This document shows, piece after piece, positions 36,178 through 44,611 of a stretch of 64,000 bases of DNA. Within the stretch, counting starts at the first letter, position 1. Each line of letters starts with the position of its first letter. Source of the DNA: Nitratireductor sp. (GTDB taxonomy: Bacteria > Pseudomonadota > Alphaproteobacteria > Rhizobiales > Rhizobiaceae). Where the stretch lies: contig JAGRLT010000092.1 in the NCBI GenBank assembly GCA_020441665.1, positions 1-64,000 of the forward strand, read 5' to 3'. Below the pieces are notes generated by a model. The model did no database searches. It was not told the origin of the DNA and was given only the letters and a program-made list of their open reading frames with translations. The position numbers and the translations under genes are program-made.

Positions 36178-37686
36178 TCATCCGTCGGCTGTTCCCGTAG
36201 CATCCCCGATGGCCTTGAAGGCGGCAAGCGCCCGCGCCCGTGCCCTGGCGTGATCGACGATCGGCCGGGGGTAGTTCTGCCCAAGCGCGACACCTGCACC
36301 GGCGAGAACCTCTTTCGGCGCCTCCCAGGGCCTGTGCAGGTGGCGATCGGGCAGTTCGGCCAGCTCCGGCAGGTGGCGGCGTATATAGGCGCCATGGGGA
36401 TCGAATTTCTCGCCCTGCAGGATCGGATTGAAAATGCGGAAATAGGGTGCCGCATCGGCGCCCGAACCGGCAACCCATTGCCAGCTTGCCGGATTGCTGG
36501 CCGGGTCGCCATCGACGAGCGTGTCCCAGAACCATGTTTCGCCCTCCCGCCAGTCGATCCTCAAATGCTTGATCAGGAAGGAGGCTGCGATCATCCGCAC
36601 CCGGTTGTGCATATAGCCGGTCCGCCACAATTCGCGCATGCCGGCATCGACGATCGGATAGCCGGTCCGGCCCCTCCGCCAGCATTCGAGGTCGGCGGCG
36701 GCATCGTCGCGCCAGGCAAAGCGGTCGAATTTTTCCTGGAAGTTCCGGCTTGCAAGATCGGGATGGTGAAACAGCAGATGGTGGCAAAACTCGCGCCAGC
36801 CGAGCTCCTGCAGGAATTTGCCGGCATCGCCTTCGCCCGCCATGCCGGCAGTCAGCGCGTGCCGCGCCGCATGCCAGACCTGATATGGCGAGATCGCCCC
36901 GAACCGCAGATAGGGCGACAGGCGGGAAACATGGTCTTTCGCCGGCAGGTCGCGGCCCTCGGCATAGCCCTGCAGGCCGCCATCGAGAAAACGGCTCAGC
37001 ATCCGCGCCGCGCCGTCTTCGCCGACGGGCCAGAGCGCGTCCCAGCCTCTCGCCCAGTCGGGCCGGGCCGGCAGCAGGCCGAGATCGGCGAGCGCGACCG
37101 TATCCTTGAGCGCCTCGCCCGCAGTAAGCCTTTTCGGCGCGGGCAGGGGCAGCCTCGGCCCGCCGGTATTGCAGAACGCCCGCCAGAACGGCGTATAGAC
37201 CCGGTAGGGCCCACCGCTTTGGGTCAGCAGCCTTGCCGGCTCATGCAGGAGGTTGCCGTTGAAGCTCCCGGCCTCGATGCCGGCCGCGCGCAGGGCCGTC
37301 TTGAGCTTCCTGTCGAGTTCGCGCTCGGCAGCCTCCGTTCGCCGCAGCCAGTAGACCGCCCTTGCGCCCGTCGCTCCGGCGACCCTTTTCAAGACCGCCT
37401 CGCTCGCGCCGGTCAGGATGTCGAGCCGGCCGCCGATGGCGTCGAGCTTTGCCGCCAGCGCCGAAAGGCAATGATGCAGGAACCATTTCTGCGCCGCGCC
37501 CTTCGCCCGGATGCCTTCGGTCTTCTCGTCATGGACATAGAGCGCGATTATCGGCGCGCCCTGTTCGGCCGCATGGTGCAGCGCCGGATGATCGGCGATG
37601 CGCAGATCGTCGCGAAACCAGACCACTACCGGCCGGTCTGCCGATTTCCCGCTTCTGGTTTCCTTCATTCTATCGTCTTTCGGCAT
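36178..37686 (-). CDS. phrB: Deoxyribodipyrimidine photo-lyase (class I)
   Basis: A 502-residue protein from ATG 37686. The N-terminal Rossmann domain (VVVWFRDDLRIADHPAL) binds the antenna cofactor. The C-terminal FAD domain holds WREFCHHLL, the class I signature TGYMHNRVRMIAASFLIKHL and DGDPASNPASWQWVAGSGAD. It repairs cyclobutane pyrimidine dimers using light. An alternative ATG lies six codons downstream. It is 101 bases downstream of the CHASE2 cyclase gene on the same strand. Confidence 0.94.
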   Translation of the reverse strand: MPKDDRMKETRSGKSADRPVVVWFRDDLRIADHPALHHAAEQGAPIIALYVHDEKTEGIRAKGAAQKWFLHHCLSALAAKLDAIGGRLDILTGASEAVLKRVAGATGARAVYWLRRTEAAERELDRKLKTALRAAGIEAGSFNGNLLHEPARLLTQSGGPYRVYTPFWRAFCNTGGPRLPLPAPKRLTAGEALKDTVALADLGLLPARPDWARGWDALWPVGEDGAARMLSRFLDGGLQGYAEGRDLPAKDHVSRLSPYLRFGAISPYQVWHAARHALTAGMAGEGDAGKFLQELGWREFCHHLLFHHPDLASRNFQEKFDRFAWRDDAAADLECWRRGRTGYPIVDAGMRELWRTGYMHNRVRMIAASFLIKHLRIDWREGETWFWDTLVDGDPASNPASWQWVAGSGADAAPYFRIFNPILQGEKFDPHGAYIRRHLPELAELPDRHLHRPWEAPKEVLAGAGVALGQNYPRPIVDHARARARALAAFKAIGDATGTADG

Positions 37687-37787
37687 GCCATGTCCGTTAC
37701 GGGCGGGGGACAGGGAAAGTTTCACCGGCGGGGCGCCGAAACCCGGCAGAATTTTCGGGCCAGGCAAGGGCTCGCGTACCGGGGCGA

Positions 37788-39971
37788 TCATGCCTGCCTT
37801 GCGATGAAACCATGCAGGGCGGTCGGCGCAAGGGAAAGGCAATGGCCGAGCGCCGCCCGCCGCTTGCCGCCCCTGGCGGCGGCAAGATCGGCAAAGGCTG
37901 CCTGCAAGGCTGCAAACTCATTTGTGCGGGCGAGATCGGCACTGCCGATCAGGGCATAGACCTCCTGGGGTTCCGACTTGCCCTTGAGCGCCAGTCTGCC
38001 GGCGGGCAGCAGCGCCAGATCCGGGCATTGCCGCGCCGTATCGGCCGAGACCAGGATGGGCCATTCGGCGTCCTTCGACGCGCTTTCAAGCCGTGCGGCA
38101 AGGTTGACCGCATCCCCCACCACCGAATAGTCGAAGCGGGAAGCAGACCCCATATTGCCGACGCAGCCCTGGCCGGTATTGATGCCGATGCCGATCCTGA
38201 CCGGCGGCAGGCCGCGTCCGGCAAAGCCGAACGCATCCCGCCCGTTGAGTTCCTCGACCCGGGCCAGCATTTCGAGCGCCGCCAGACAGGCCTTGCGCGG
38301 ATGGTCGGCCACATCGAGCGGCGCGTTCCAGAACGCCATGATCGAATCGCCGATATATTTGTCGATCGCCCCCTCATGGGCCTGAATGATGCCGGAAAGC
38401 GGCGACAGCAGGCGGTTGAGAAAGGCCACCAGTTCCTCCGGCGTCAGTTTCTCGGAGATCGGTGTGAAATCGCGCATGTCCATGAACATCAGCGTCATGT
38501 CGCGGATCTCGCCGCCGAGCCGCAGCGCGTCGGGATTTTCCGTCAGCCGCGTCAGCAGATCGGGTGCCAGATAGTGCTGGAAGGCGGTGCGCACGAAGCG
38601 CCGCTCGCGCTCGGCGAAGGCATAGAGCAGCACCGTGGTCAGGATATAGGTGACGATCGCCAGCAGCAGGGGAAACAGCGGATCGATCAGCAATCCGTAG
38701 CGCGAAAAGGCGGTCCAGCTCGCGGCCAGGATGAGGCCGGCACAGACCAGGCCGAAGAGCGCCGAGGTGAGCGCGCCGATGAACGGCAGCACGGCGATGA
38801 TCGTGATCGACAGGAGCGCGGCAAGGGCGGTTTCGGCGCCGGGCGCCCAGTCCGGCCGGCTCAGGAACCGGCCCTGCATGATCTGGTCGATGATCTGGGC
38901 GTGGATGGCGACGCCCGGCACCGCTTCGCGCAGCACCGTGGTGCGGATATCGCGCAGACCCGCGGCGGAGACGCCGACCAGGACGATCTTTCCTTCGATG
39001 ACGCCCGCCAGTTCCTCAAGCGGGCGCGTGAGGACATCGCCAGCCGGCAGATAGGTGGTAAACCGGTTCGGCGCGAAATGGACATTGAGCGCGCCGTCTT
39101 CGGTCGTCGGGATGACGAAGGCGCCGAGCCTGGCTTCGGTGATCGCGACCTCATTGCCGCTCGCCCCCTCGATGCTACCGCCCTCGCGCCCGGCGAAGGT
39201 GGTGGAGATCAGGAAGGAAGCGGGTGCGCCCGTCGCGCTCTGCACCGCAAGGCGCAGCGCCTCGAGCGCCAGGGAGGGATAGACATCGGTACCGGCTGCC
39301 GTAAACAGCGGAACCCGGCGCACCACATCGTCGGTCTGTGCCGTCCCGAGGCTGATATGGCCATGGCCGCTGGCGGCCTCGACCAGTTCCGACAGGCTTT
39401 CGATCGCGCCGCTCAGGGGTTCGAGAAGCTGCGACAGGTCCTCGCCGAGCCAGCTTATGCCGGCAATCTTTCGCGCATGGCGGTCATTGCTGCCGCGCCC
39501 GTCGAAGAAAGCGAGCACCACCGGCGACGCGGCGAAGGAAGCCGCCAGAACGGCGTCGTTGTCCGGCAGCTTTTCGAGCATTTCGACCATGCCCTGCCGG
39601 TTCGCCATCGAGCCGGGCAGGCGCTCGGCGATCAGCGCCGGCGAGGTGCGGTCGGGCTCCGAAAAGACCATGTCATAGGCGATTGAAAGCGCCCCGGCCG
39701 CCGCCAGCCGGTCATTCAGTTCGGCCATTTGGTCGCGTGGCCACGGCCATTGCCCGAAGCGGCCGATCGCCGCTTCATCGATATCGACCACCACGACGGC
39801 ACTGTCCGCGGTCTGCCGCGGCTTGAGTTGCTGATAGAAGTCGAAGACCAGGTTTCGGACCGGCTGCAATATTTCCGGACGCAGAATGGAGAAGGCAAGC
39901 GAAGCCGCCAGCACGCAGGCCGATATCGCCAGCACATAGGGCGTCTTCTTGCGGAAAAGCTTCGTTACCAT
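37788..39971 (-). CDS. CHASE2-domain adenylate/guanylate cyclase
   Basis: A 727-residue membrane protein. One N-terminal helix (about 12-30) is followed by a periplasmic CHASE2 domain (about 55-335; VVVVDIDEAAIGRFGQWPWPRD is its typical opening). Three helices (about 345-430) precede a class III cyclase domain (about 460-640), with MDMRDFTPISEKL and the metal site GAIDKYIGDSIMAFW. It should make cAMP or cGMP in response to an envelope signal. It is divergent from an exported FecR-domain gene, with a perfect CRP-type palindrome 84-99 bases upstream of its ATG. Confidence 0.93.
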   Translation of the reverse strand: MVTKLFRKKTPYVLAISACVLAASLAFSILRPEILQPVRNLVFDFYQQLKPRQTADSAVVVVDIDEAAIGRFGQWPWPRDQMAELNDRLAAAGALSIAYDMVFSEPDRTSPALIAERLPGSMANRQGMVEMLEKLPDNDAVLAASFAASPVVLAFFDGRGSNDRHARKIAGISWLGEDLSQLLEPLSGAIESLSELVEAASGHGHISLGTAQTDDVVRRVPLFTAAGTDVYPSLALEALRLAVQSATGAPASFLISTTFAGREGGSIEGASGNEVAITEARLGAFVIPTTEDGALNVHFAPNRFTTYLPAGDVLTRPLEELAGVIEGKIVLVGVSAAGLRDIRTTVLREAVPGVAIHAQIIDQIMQGRFLSRPDWAPGAETALAALLSITIIAVLPFIGALTSALFGLVCAGLILAASWTAFSRYGLLIDPLFPLLLAIVTYILTTVLLYAFAERERRFVRTAFQHYLAPDLLTRLTENPDALRLGGEIRDMTLMFMDMRDFTPISEKLTPEELVAFLNRLLSPLSGIIQAHEGAIDKYIGDSIMAFWNAPLDVADHPRKACLAALEMLARVEELNGRDAFGFAGRGLPPVRIGIGINTGQGCVGNMGSASRFDYSVVGDAVNLAARLESASKDAEWPILVSADTARQCPDLALLPAGRLALKGKSEPQEVYALIGSADLARTNEFAALQAAFADLAAARGGKRRAALGHCLSLAPTALHGFIARQA

Positions 39972-40054
39972 GGGCGAACCGGTTTGAACTGCGATCTCAT
40001 CGGGGGCCGGGCGGGCATCCGGGCGGCTGGAGGTTGAACGGATTGGGCATGGAG

Positions 40055-40070
40055 TGTGACATTTGTCACA
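40055..40070. promoter_or_regulatory. Perfect CRP-type palindrome between cyclase and FecR genes
   Basis: TGTGA-N6-TCACA (N6 = CATTTG) matches both half-sites of the Crp/Clr consensus exactly. It lies in the 213-base divergent interval, centred about 91 bases upstream of the cyclase ATG and 122 bases upstream of the fecR-like ATG, so it could control either gene. The binding protein is not encoded in the window. Confidence 0.7.
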
Positions 40071-40184
40071 GCTTCTTTACGCTGCTTCTGTTTACCGATA
40101 GCGTGAGTATGAGGAAAGGGGCGCAAGAAGAACGATCACCCGCCCCCGACAGGCGGGCTCGAAAGCGTCTACGGAGTTTCGACC

Positions 40185-41027
40185 ATGTCCGCCCGAGCAA
40201 TGTCCATTCATCTCATGTCTGCCCGAGAGGCAGGCAACCGCAGGCCGGCCAGGCGGTCCCGCATTGCCGCCGCCGCCGCGCTCGTCACCATCGTGCTGGG
40301 TGTTTCGCCAAATACCGCCAGCGCAGCCGAGGAAGTCGGCAAGTCGCTTCGCATCCGCAACATCGTCAATGCCTCGCTCGACAATCGCCGGCTTGCCGCC
40401 CGCGATCCGGTCTTTGCCAGCGAGCAGGTCAGCGCTGGGGCGAATTCCCATGGCGAACTCCTGCTGAACGACAATTCCCGCGTTCTGGTGGGCGAGAACT
40501 CGATCATTTCGCTCGATGATTTCGTCGTCTCGGGCAACCGGTTCAACCATGCCACAATCCGTGTCGCCAAGGGCGCCTTCCGCTTCATTACCGGCAATTC
40601 GGCCAAAGGCACCTTCCACATCGAGACGCCGGTCTCCACCATCGGCGTGCGCGGCACGTTTTTCGACGTCTTCGTGGCTGCGGGTATTACCAGCGTCGTG
40701 CTGTTCCGCGGTGCGGTGGAAGTCTGTTCCGCCGCGATCTGCCAGACCATCGATCAGCCCTGCGACACGATCCTGGTGCAGAACGGCAACGTCCAGAAGC
40801 TGCCTTTCCTCAGATCGGGCAGTCGTGCGCAGGAAAATCAGCTTTTCCCGCTGACCAGCGCGCAAAGCCATTATTCCTGGCGCTATCGCGCGCCGATCCG
40901 GACCTGCCAGGCCCGGGCAGCACGCCAGCAGGGCAATCCGTTCCCGCATGATGGTGGAAAACCGGATCGGGAGCCGCAACACGACAAGGAACCTACCGAC
41001 CCTGACCCGGGCAATTATCGCCCGTAG
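40185..41027 (+). CDS. Exported FecR-domain protein
   Basis: A 280-residue protein. A basic n-region and hydrophobic stretch end in NTASAAEE, a clear signal peptide. The FecR core follows: VLVGENSIISLDDFVV, RVAKGAFRFITG, and the hallmark TPVSTIGVRGTFFDVFV. There is no anti-sigma N-terminal domain and no ECF sigma gene nearby, so it is not a classical iron-signalling FecR. The tail is Pro/Asp/Arg rich and carries several cysteines. GGAG lies 8 bases before the ATG. Divergent pairing with a CHASE2 cyclase suggests it is the periplasmic partner of that sensor. Confidence 0.85.
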   Translation: MSARAMSIHLMSAREAGNRRPARRSRIAAAAALVTIVLGVSPNTASAAEEVGKSLRIRNIVNASLDNRRLAARDPVFASEQVSAGANSHGELLLNDNSRVLVGENSIISLDDFVVSGNRFNHATIRVAKGAFRFITGNSAKGTFHIETPVSTIGVRGTFFDVFVAAGITSVVLFRGAVEVCSAAICQTIDQPCDTILVQNGNVQKLPFLRSGSRAQENQLFPLTSAQSHYSWRYRAPIRTCQARAARQQGNPFPHDGGKPDREPQHDKEPTDPDPGNYRP

Positions 41028-41046
41028 CGGCGCCTGTCCGAGGCAC

Positions 41047-41069
41047 GGCCGGTGGACTTACCGCCGGCC
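41047..41069. terminator. Hairpin between convergent FecR and MBL genes
   Basis: A 9-bp stem (GGCCGGTGG with CCGCCGGCC, one G-T wobble) and a 5-base loop lie over the stop codon of the MBL gene, 20 bases after the FecR-like stop. It could act as a bidirectional terminator, but no T-run follows on either strand. Confidence 0.35.
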
Positions 41070-41888
41070 GCAGTCCAGCGCGATTTCCATTCCGTCCCTG
41101 GCAATGAACGCGCCGCCGTCCTCGGCGGCAAGCCAGTCGGCGATCGCATCGAGCGCCTTGTCGCTTCGATCGGGCATGTGGTGCAGGCCATAAACGCTGT
41201 CGGCGCCGCAGGCCTGTTTCAGCCTCAGCGCTTCCTCCCAGGTTGAATGGCCGAAACTGGCGAATTGCGCAAATTCGCTGTCGCGATAGCTGCAATCATA
41301 GGCAAAGGCATCGACACCGTTGAGAAACTTCAACAGCGCGGTGTCACGCTGGCCCGGTGCATGGGTGGTATCGGTGATCAGCGCGAAGCTTCGGCCCTCG
41401 AAGTCGATGCGGTAGCCGAGCGCGCCGCCGGGATGATGCAGCTTGATCGTCCTGACCACGATGCCGTCGCCGAGCTCCACCACCGCCTCGTCGCCGAGAT
41501 CGCGATAGCGGATATGCGCCCGGAATTTCTCCTGCCGGATCGGAAAATAGGGCTCTTTCATCAGCCCGTCGACGATGTCGCGGGTGGTTTCGATACCCTT
41601 CAGCGGGCCCGCCCAGATGCGAATCCGGAAGCTCTTTTCATAAAAGGGCTGGAAAAACGGAATGCCTTCGACGTGGTCGTAATGGGCGTGGGTCAGGAAC
41701 AGGTCGAGCGAGCGGGTCTCGCTCTTCTGCAACTCGCTTCCCAGCGGCACGATGCCGGAACCCGCATCGAGAACGACAATGCGATCGCCGCAGCGCACCG
41801 CGCAGCAGATCGTTTTGCGTCCATATCGGCGAAACGCGTTGCCGGTGACCATGCGGGTACCGCGCGTGCCCCAGAACTTCACGGTCAT
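41058..41888 (-). CDS. MBL-fold metallo-hydrolase
   Basis: A 276-residue metallo-beta-lactamase-fold protein from ATG 41888; ATG 41921 would add 11 residues. The Zn motif is THAHYDHVEG. Further ligands are likely the His in IKLHHPGG, the Asp in LITDTTH and a late His in YGLHH. It begins VKFWGTRGT, typical of the PhnP/RNase Z-like branch that includes phosphodiesterases. Proximity to a nucleotide cyclase makes a cyclic-nucleotide or phosphodiester substrate tempting, but nothing proves it. Convergent with the FecR-like gene. Confidence 0.8.
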   Translation of the reverse strand: MTVKFWGTRGTRMVTGNAFRRYGRKTICCAVRCGDRIVVLDAGSGIVPLGSELQKSETRSLDLFLTHAHYDHVEGIPFFQPFYEKSFRIRIWAGPLKGIETTRDIVDGLMKEPYFPIRQEKFRAHIRYRDLGDEAVVELGDGIVVRTIKLHHPGGALGYRIDFEGRSFALITDTTHAPGQRDTALLKFLNGVDAFAYDCSYRDSEFAQFASFGHSTWEEALRLKQACGADSVYGLHHMPDRSDKALDAIADWLAAEDGGAFIARDGMEIALDCGRR

Positions 41889-42245
41889 TGCCGCCGTTTC
41901 CCGTTTTTCGGGTTGCGTCATAAGGCGTTGAATTCCAATCGTTTTTTCTGCGCTCCTCGGAGAGGAAGCCTCTCCGGATACCGCTCAGGGTAGCCATGCG
42001 GGGCACCTCGCACAACCGCGCAGGCGGATCAACTGACAGTTTTAGCGATCCCGTTACACAATGCGAGGGGAAGGCCGCGCTGTGGCCGTTGACACAGACC
42101 GGACGGGGCGGGCGGCGCACGAAACCCGGTTGGATCGCCAACGGCATCGACCGGCTTTTCTTTCCGCCCTGTCTTGCGTACTAAAGCACGCCGCCATCAG
42201 CGGTCAGGGAAAAGGCTGGCCGGCAGGCCGAAACACGGGGGAACC
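41889..42245. other. Intergenic region between MBL gene and folP
   Basis: No gene is supported in these 357 bases. The left 50 bases include a pyrimidine-rich stretch just upstream of the MBL start; the right end carries the GGGGGAACC ribosome-binding region of folP. I saw no riboswitch, tRNA or strong hairpin. Confidence 0.5.
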
Positions 42246-43109
42246 ATGGCCTTCGATCCGTTCCGGCATTTCGAGTGGGAGCTGGCCCATGGCCGCTCGG
42301 TGACGCTCGGGCCCCGTGCCGTCATCATGGGCGTGTTGAACGTGACGCCCGATTCGTTTTCAGACGGCGGCAGGTATCTCGACACCGAAGCGGCGATCCG
42401 CCAGGCAAAACGCCTGCATCGCGCCGGCGCCGCGATCATCGATATCGGCGGCGAATCCTCCCGCCCCGGCTTCGAGGAAATCCCGGCAAGCGAGGAGCAG
42501 GCGCGCATCCTGCCGGTTTTCGAGGCGCTGCGCGACACCGGCATGATCCTGTCGGTCGATACCTGGCGGGCCGAAACGGCCCGGGCGGCGATCGCTGCCG
42601 GTGCCCATATCGTCAACGACATCTGGGGCTTCCAGCGCGACCCGGAACTGGCCGGCGTGGCAGCGCGCAGCGGGGCCGGCTGTGTGCTGATGCATACGGG
42701 CAGGGGCCGCGAGAAGGCCGGCGATGTGATCGCCGACCAGATCGCCTATCTTTCCGCAAGCCTGGAGGTCGCCGGCCGGGCAGGCATCGCGCGCCAGCAG
42801 ATCGTACTCGATCCGGGCTACGGCTTTGCCAAGGACCCGGCGGAAAACATCGCCATCCTGGCCCGCACACGGGAACTCTTCGCCCTCGGCTGCCACATCC
42901 TGACCGGGACTTCGCGCAAGCGCTTCATCGGCCATGTCACCGGCCGCCGCGCTGCGTCCCGCGATGTCGGCACGGCGGCGACAAGCGTTGTCGCCCGCAT
43001 GCAAGGCAGTGCTGTCTTTCGCGTCCATGATGTGCCAAAAAACCGGGACGCCCTGGCAATCGCCGACGCTGTTCTCGAAGCCCGGGGCAAAACCCTGCCC
43101 GATAGGTAA
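42246..43109 (+). CDS. folP: Dihydropteroate synthase
   Basis: A 287-residue TIM-barrel enzyme condensing 6-hydroxymethyl-7,8-dihydropterin pyrophosphate with p-aminobenzoate. Motifs are MGVLNVTPDSFSDGG, IDIGGESSRPGF, VNDIWGF, LDPGYGFAKD and GTSRKRFIG. The usual ESTRPG loop, part of the pABA/sulfonamide site, reads ESSRPG here (Thr to Ser, residue 72). It leads the folP-folB-folK operon; folB starts 12 bases later. Confidence 0.96.
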   Translation: MAFDPFRHFEWELAHGRSVTLGPRAVIMGVLNVTPDSFSDGGRYLDTEAAIRQAKRLHRAGAAIIDIGGESSRPGFEEIPASEEQARILPVFEALRDTGMILSVDTWRAETARAAIAAGAHIVNDIWGFQRDPELAGVAARSGAGCVLMHTGRGREKAGDVIADQIAYLSASLEVAGRAGIARQQIVLDPGYGFAKDPAENIAILARTRELFALGCHILTGTSRKRFIGHVTGRRAASRDVGTAATSVVARMQGSAVFRVHDVPKNRDALAIADAVLEARGKTLPDR

Positions 43110-43121
43110 CCGGAAAGCGGC

Positions 43122-43487
43122 ATGACGCAATACACGATAACGCTCAGAAACTGCGCCTTCTTCGCCCGCCACGGCGTCTACAGCGAAGAGGAGGTGCTGG
43201 GCCAGCGCTTCTTCGTCGATGCGGTGCTGACCGTGGAGGGCGGCGAGGCGGTGGAAAAGGACGATCTCACCGGCACCGTCGATTACGGCAAGGCCTTCAA
43301 GGCGATCGAGAAAGTCGTCATGGGGCAGCGGCGCTATCTGATCGAGGCGCTGGCATTGCAGGTCGCCAGGACGCTGTGCAAGCGCTTCAAGACCATCCGG
43401 CGCGCCGAGATCACCATCCGCAAGCCCAATGCGCCGGTTGAGGGCGTGCTCGACAACATCGAGGTAACGGTTGTCTATCCCCAGTGA
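43122..43487 (+). CDS. folB: Dihydroneopterin aldolase
   Basis: A 121-residue enzyme of folate synthesis. It begins ITLRNCAFFARHGVYSEEEVLGQRFFVD, the FolB signature with the substrate-binding and catalytic region, and ends with RKPNAPVEGVLDNIEVTVVYPQ. The protein forms octamers. Its TGA stop (43485-43487) lies inside the first unit of a 12-bp tandem repeat that also encodes the N-terminus of FolK; the two genes overlap by 17 bases. Confidence 0.95.
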   Translation: MTQYTITLRNCAFFARHGVYSEEEVLGQRFFVDAVLTVEGGEAVEKDDLTGTVDYGKAFKAIEKVVMGQRRYLIEALALQVARTLCKRFKTIRRAEITIRKPNAPVEGVLDNIEVTVVYPQ

Positions 43488-44064
43488 GGGCCCCAGTGAG
43501 GGTCCCAGTAAGGGCCCCAACGCTGGCCCCAATGGCGACGGCGGCGGCTGGCACAGGGCTTGGATCGGCTTGGGCGGCAATGTCGGCGATGTGCGGGCCA
43601 ATATGGCGGCGGCGGTTGCCGCGATCGATGCCCTCGACACGGCGCGGGTCGCCGCCGTCTCGCCGCTCTATCGCACCGCGCCCTGGGGCGACACCGATCA
43701 GCCGGACTTTCTCAATGCCTGTCTGCGCATCGAAACCTGCCTGCCGCCGCTCGATCTGCTCGACCGTCTCAAGGCGATCGAGAAGGAACTGAAACGGCGC
43801 AAGACGCGCCGCTGGGGGCCGCGCACCATCGATCTCGACATTCTGGTCTATCAGGGCGAGGCGGTCGCGCATGAGCGCCTTGCCATACCCCATCCGCGCA
43901 TGCTCGACCGCGTATTCGTGCTGCGGCCGCTCGCCGATATCGATCCGGCGCTTGAAATCGCCGGCCGCACGGTTGCCGATTGGCTGTCCCGGCTCGAAAG
44001 CGATGACGGCATCGGCAAGGAAGCGGGTCCCGACTGGGCCGGCGTCAAACCGGGTGGACAGTGA
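43471..44064 (+). CDS. folK: 2-Amino-4-hydroxy-6-hydroxymethyldihydropteridine pyrophosphokinase
   Basis: A 197-residue HPPK. The core begins WIGLGGNVGDVRANM and has the signature RRWGPRTIDLDIL. It pyrophosphorylates the pterin substrate of FolP. The only in-frame initiator before the core is TTG 43471, preceded by GAGG within folB; this adds an unusual N-terminus made of SEGP, SEGP, SKGP, NAGP tetrapeptides encoded by a 12-bp tandem repeat. That extension looks recently expanded and non-structural. Confidence 0.93.
   Translation: MSIPSEGPSEGPSKGPNAGPNGDGGGWHRAWIGLGGNVGDVRANMAAAVAAIDALDTARVAAVSPLYRTAPWGDTDQPDFLNACLRIETCLPPLDLLDRLKAIEKELKRRKTRRWGPRTIDLDILVYQGEAVAHERLAIPHPRMLDRVFVLRPLADIDPALEIAGRTVADWLSRLESDDGIGKEAGPDWAGVKPGGQ
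43479..43538 (+). repeat. 12-bp tandem repeat across folB stop and folK start
   Basis: Unit CCCCAGTGAGGG at 43479-43490 is followed by four more 12-bp units that drift progressively (TCCCAGTAAGGG, CCCCAACGCTGG, CCCCAATGGCGA). The first unit contains the folB stop codon. The 12-bp period keeps folK in frame. Confidence 0.85.
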
Positions 44065-44069
44065 AGGGT

Positions 44070-44597
44070 TCAGCCGCGTTTGGCGACCTTCGGCTGGCCG
44101 AGCGCGCTGACCCGGTCGAGCCGCATGCCGATGACCGGGATCAGCCGGCCGTCGACCCGCACGGAAATCGTCATCTGGATGTGGTTCTGGTTGTCCTTGC
44201 TCGCAACCAGCACGCCGCGCAGATCCTTGCGCTTGATGTCCACCACCAGCTTGTTGCGGGTATAGCGCCCGCCGATAATGTCCATGCCTTCGCCCGCCTC
44301 GCCGTCGAGGAAGCGGCCGCTATAGCTGCCGCCGGCCTTTTCGATCAGCGCGTTCATCGGCTGGGAAAACACGCCGACGCGGCAATAGCCGTCGATCTTC
44401 ATGCCGGGCTTGGCGCCCGGATCGACGCCGTCGAAGACACAGGTGAACTTGGTGCCCTTGTACTTGCCGGCAACGATCTCGCCGGGGCCGGCCCATTTGC
44501 CCTCGATGGAGGAGAAAAACTCGCTCTCGCTGGCAAAGGCCGGCATCGCGGCGACAAGGCAGGTCAAGAACAGGGTTCCAATCAGGAAGCGCAGCAT
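44070..44597 (-). CDS. Secreted conserved hypothetical protein
   Basis: A 175-residue protein. A signal peptide (LIGTLFLTCLVAAMPAFAS) with an AxA cleavage site leads to a mature domain of about 150 residues with repeated beta-strand patterns (EGKWAGPGEIVAGKYKGTKFTCVFDG, KLVVDIKRKDLRGVLVAS). Two cysteines (TCVF, GYCRV) could pair. Lipocalin-like beta-barrel folding is plausible. I do not recognise a named family. It converges on folK with 5 bases between stops. Confidence 0.75.
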   Translation of the reverse strand: MLRFLIGTLFLTCLVAAMPAFASESEFFSSIEGKWAGPGEIVAGKYKGTKFTCVFDGVDPGAKPGMKIDGYCRVGVFSQPMNALIEKAGGSYSGRFLDGEAGEGMDIIGGRYTRNKLVVDIKRKDLRGVLVASKDNQNHIQMTISVRVDGRLIPVIGMRLDRVSALGQPKVAKRG

Positions 44598-44611
44598 CGG
44601 GCGGACTTTCG

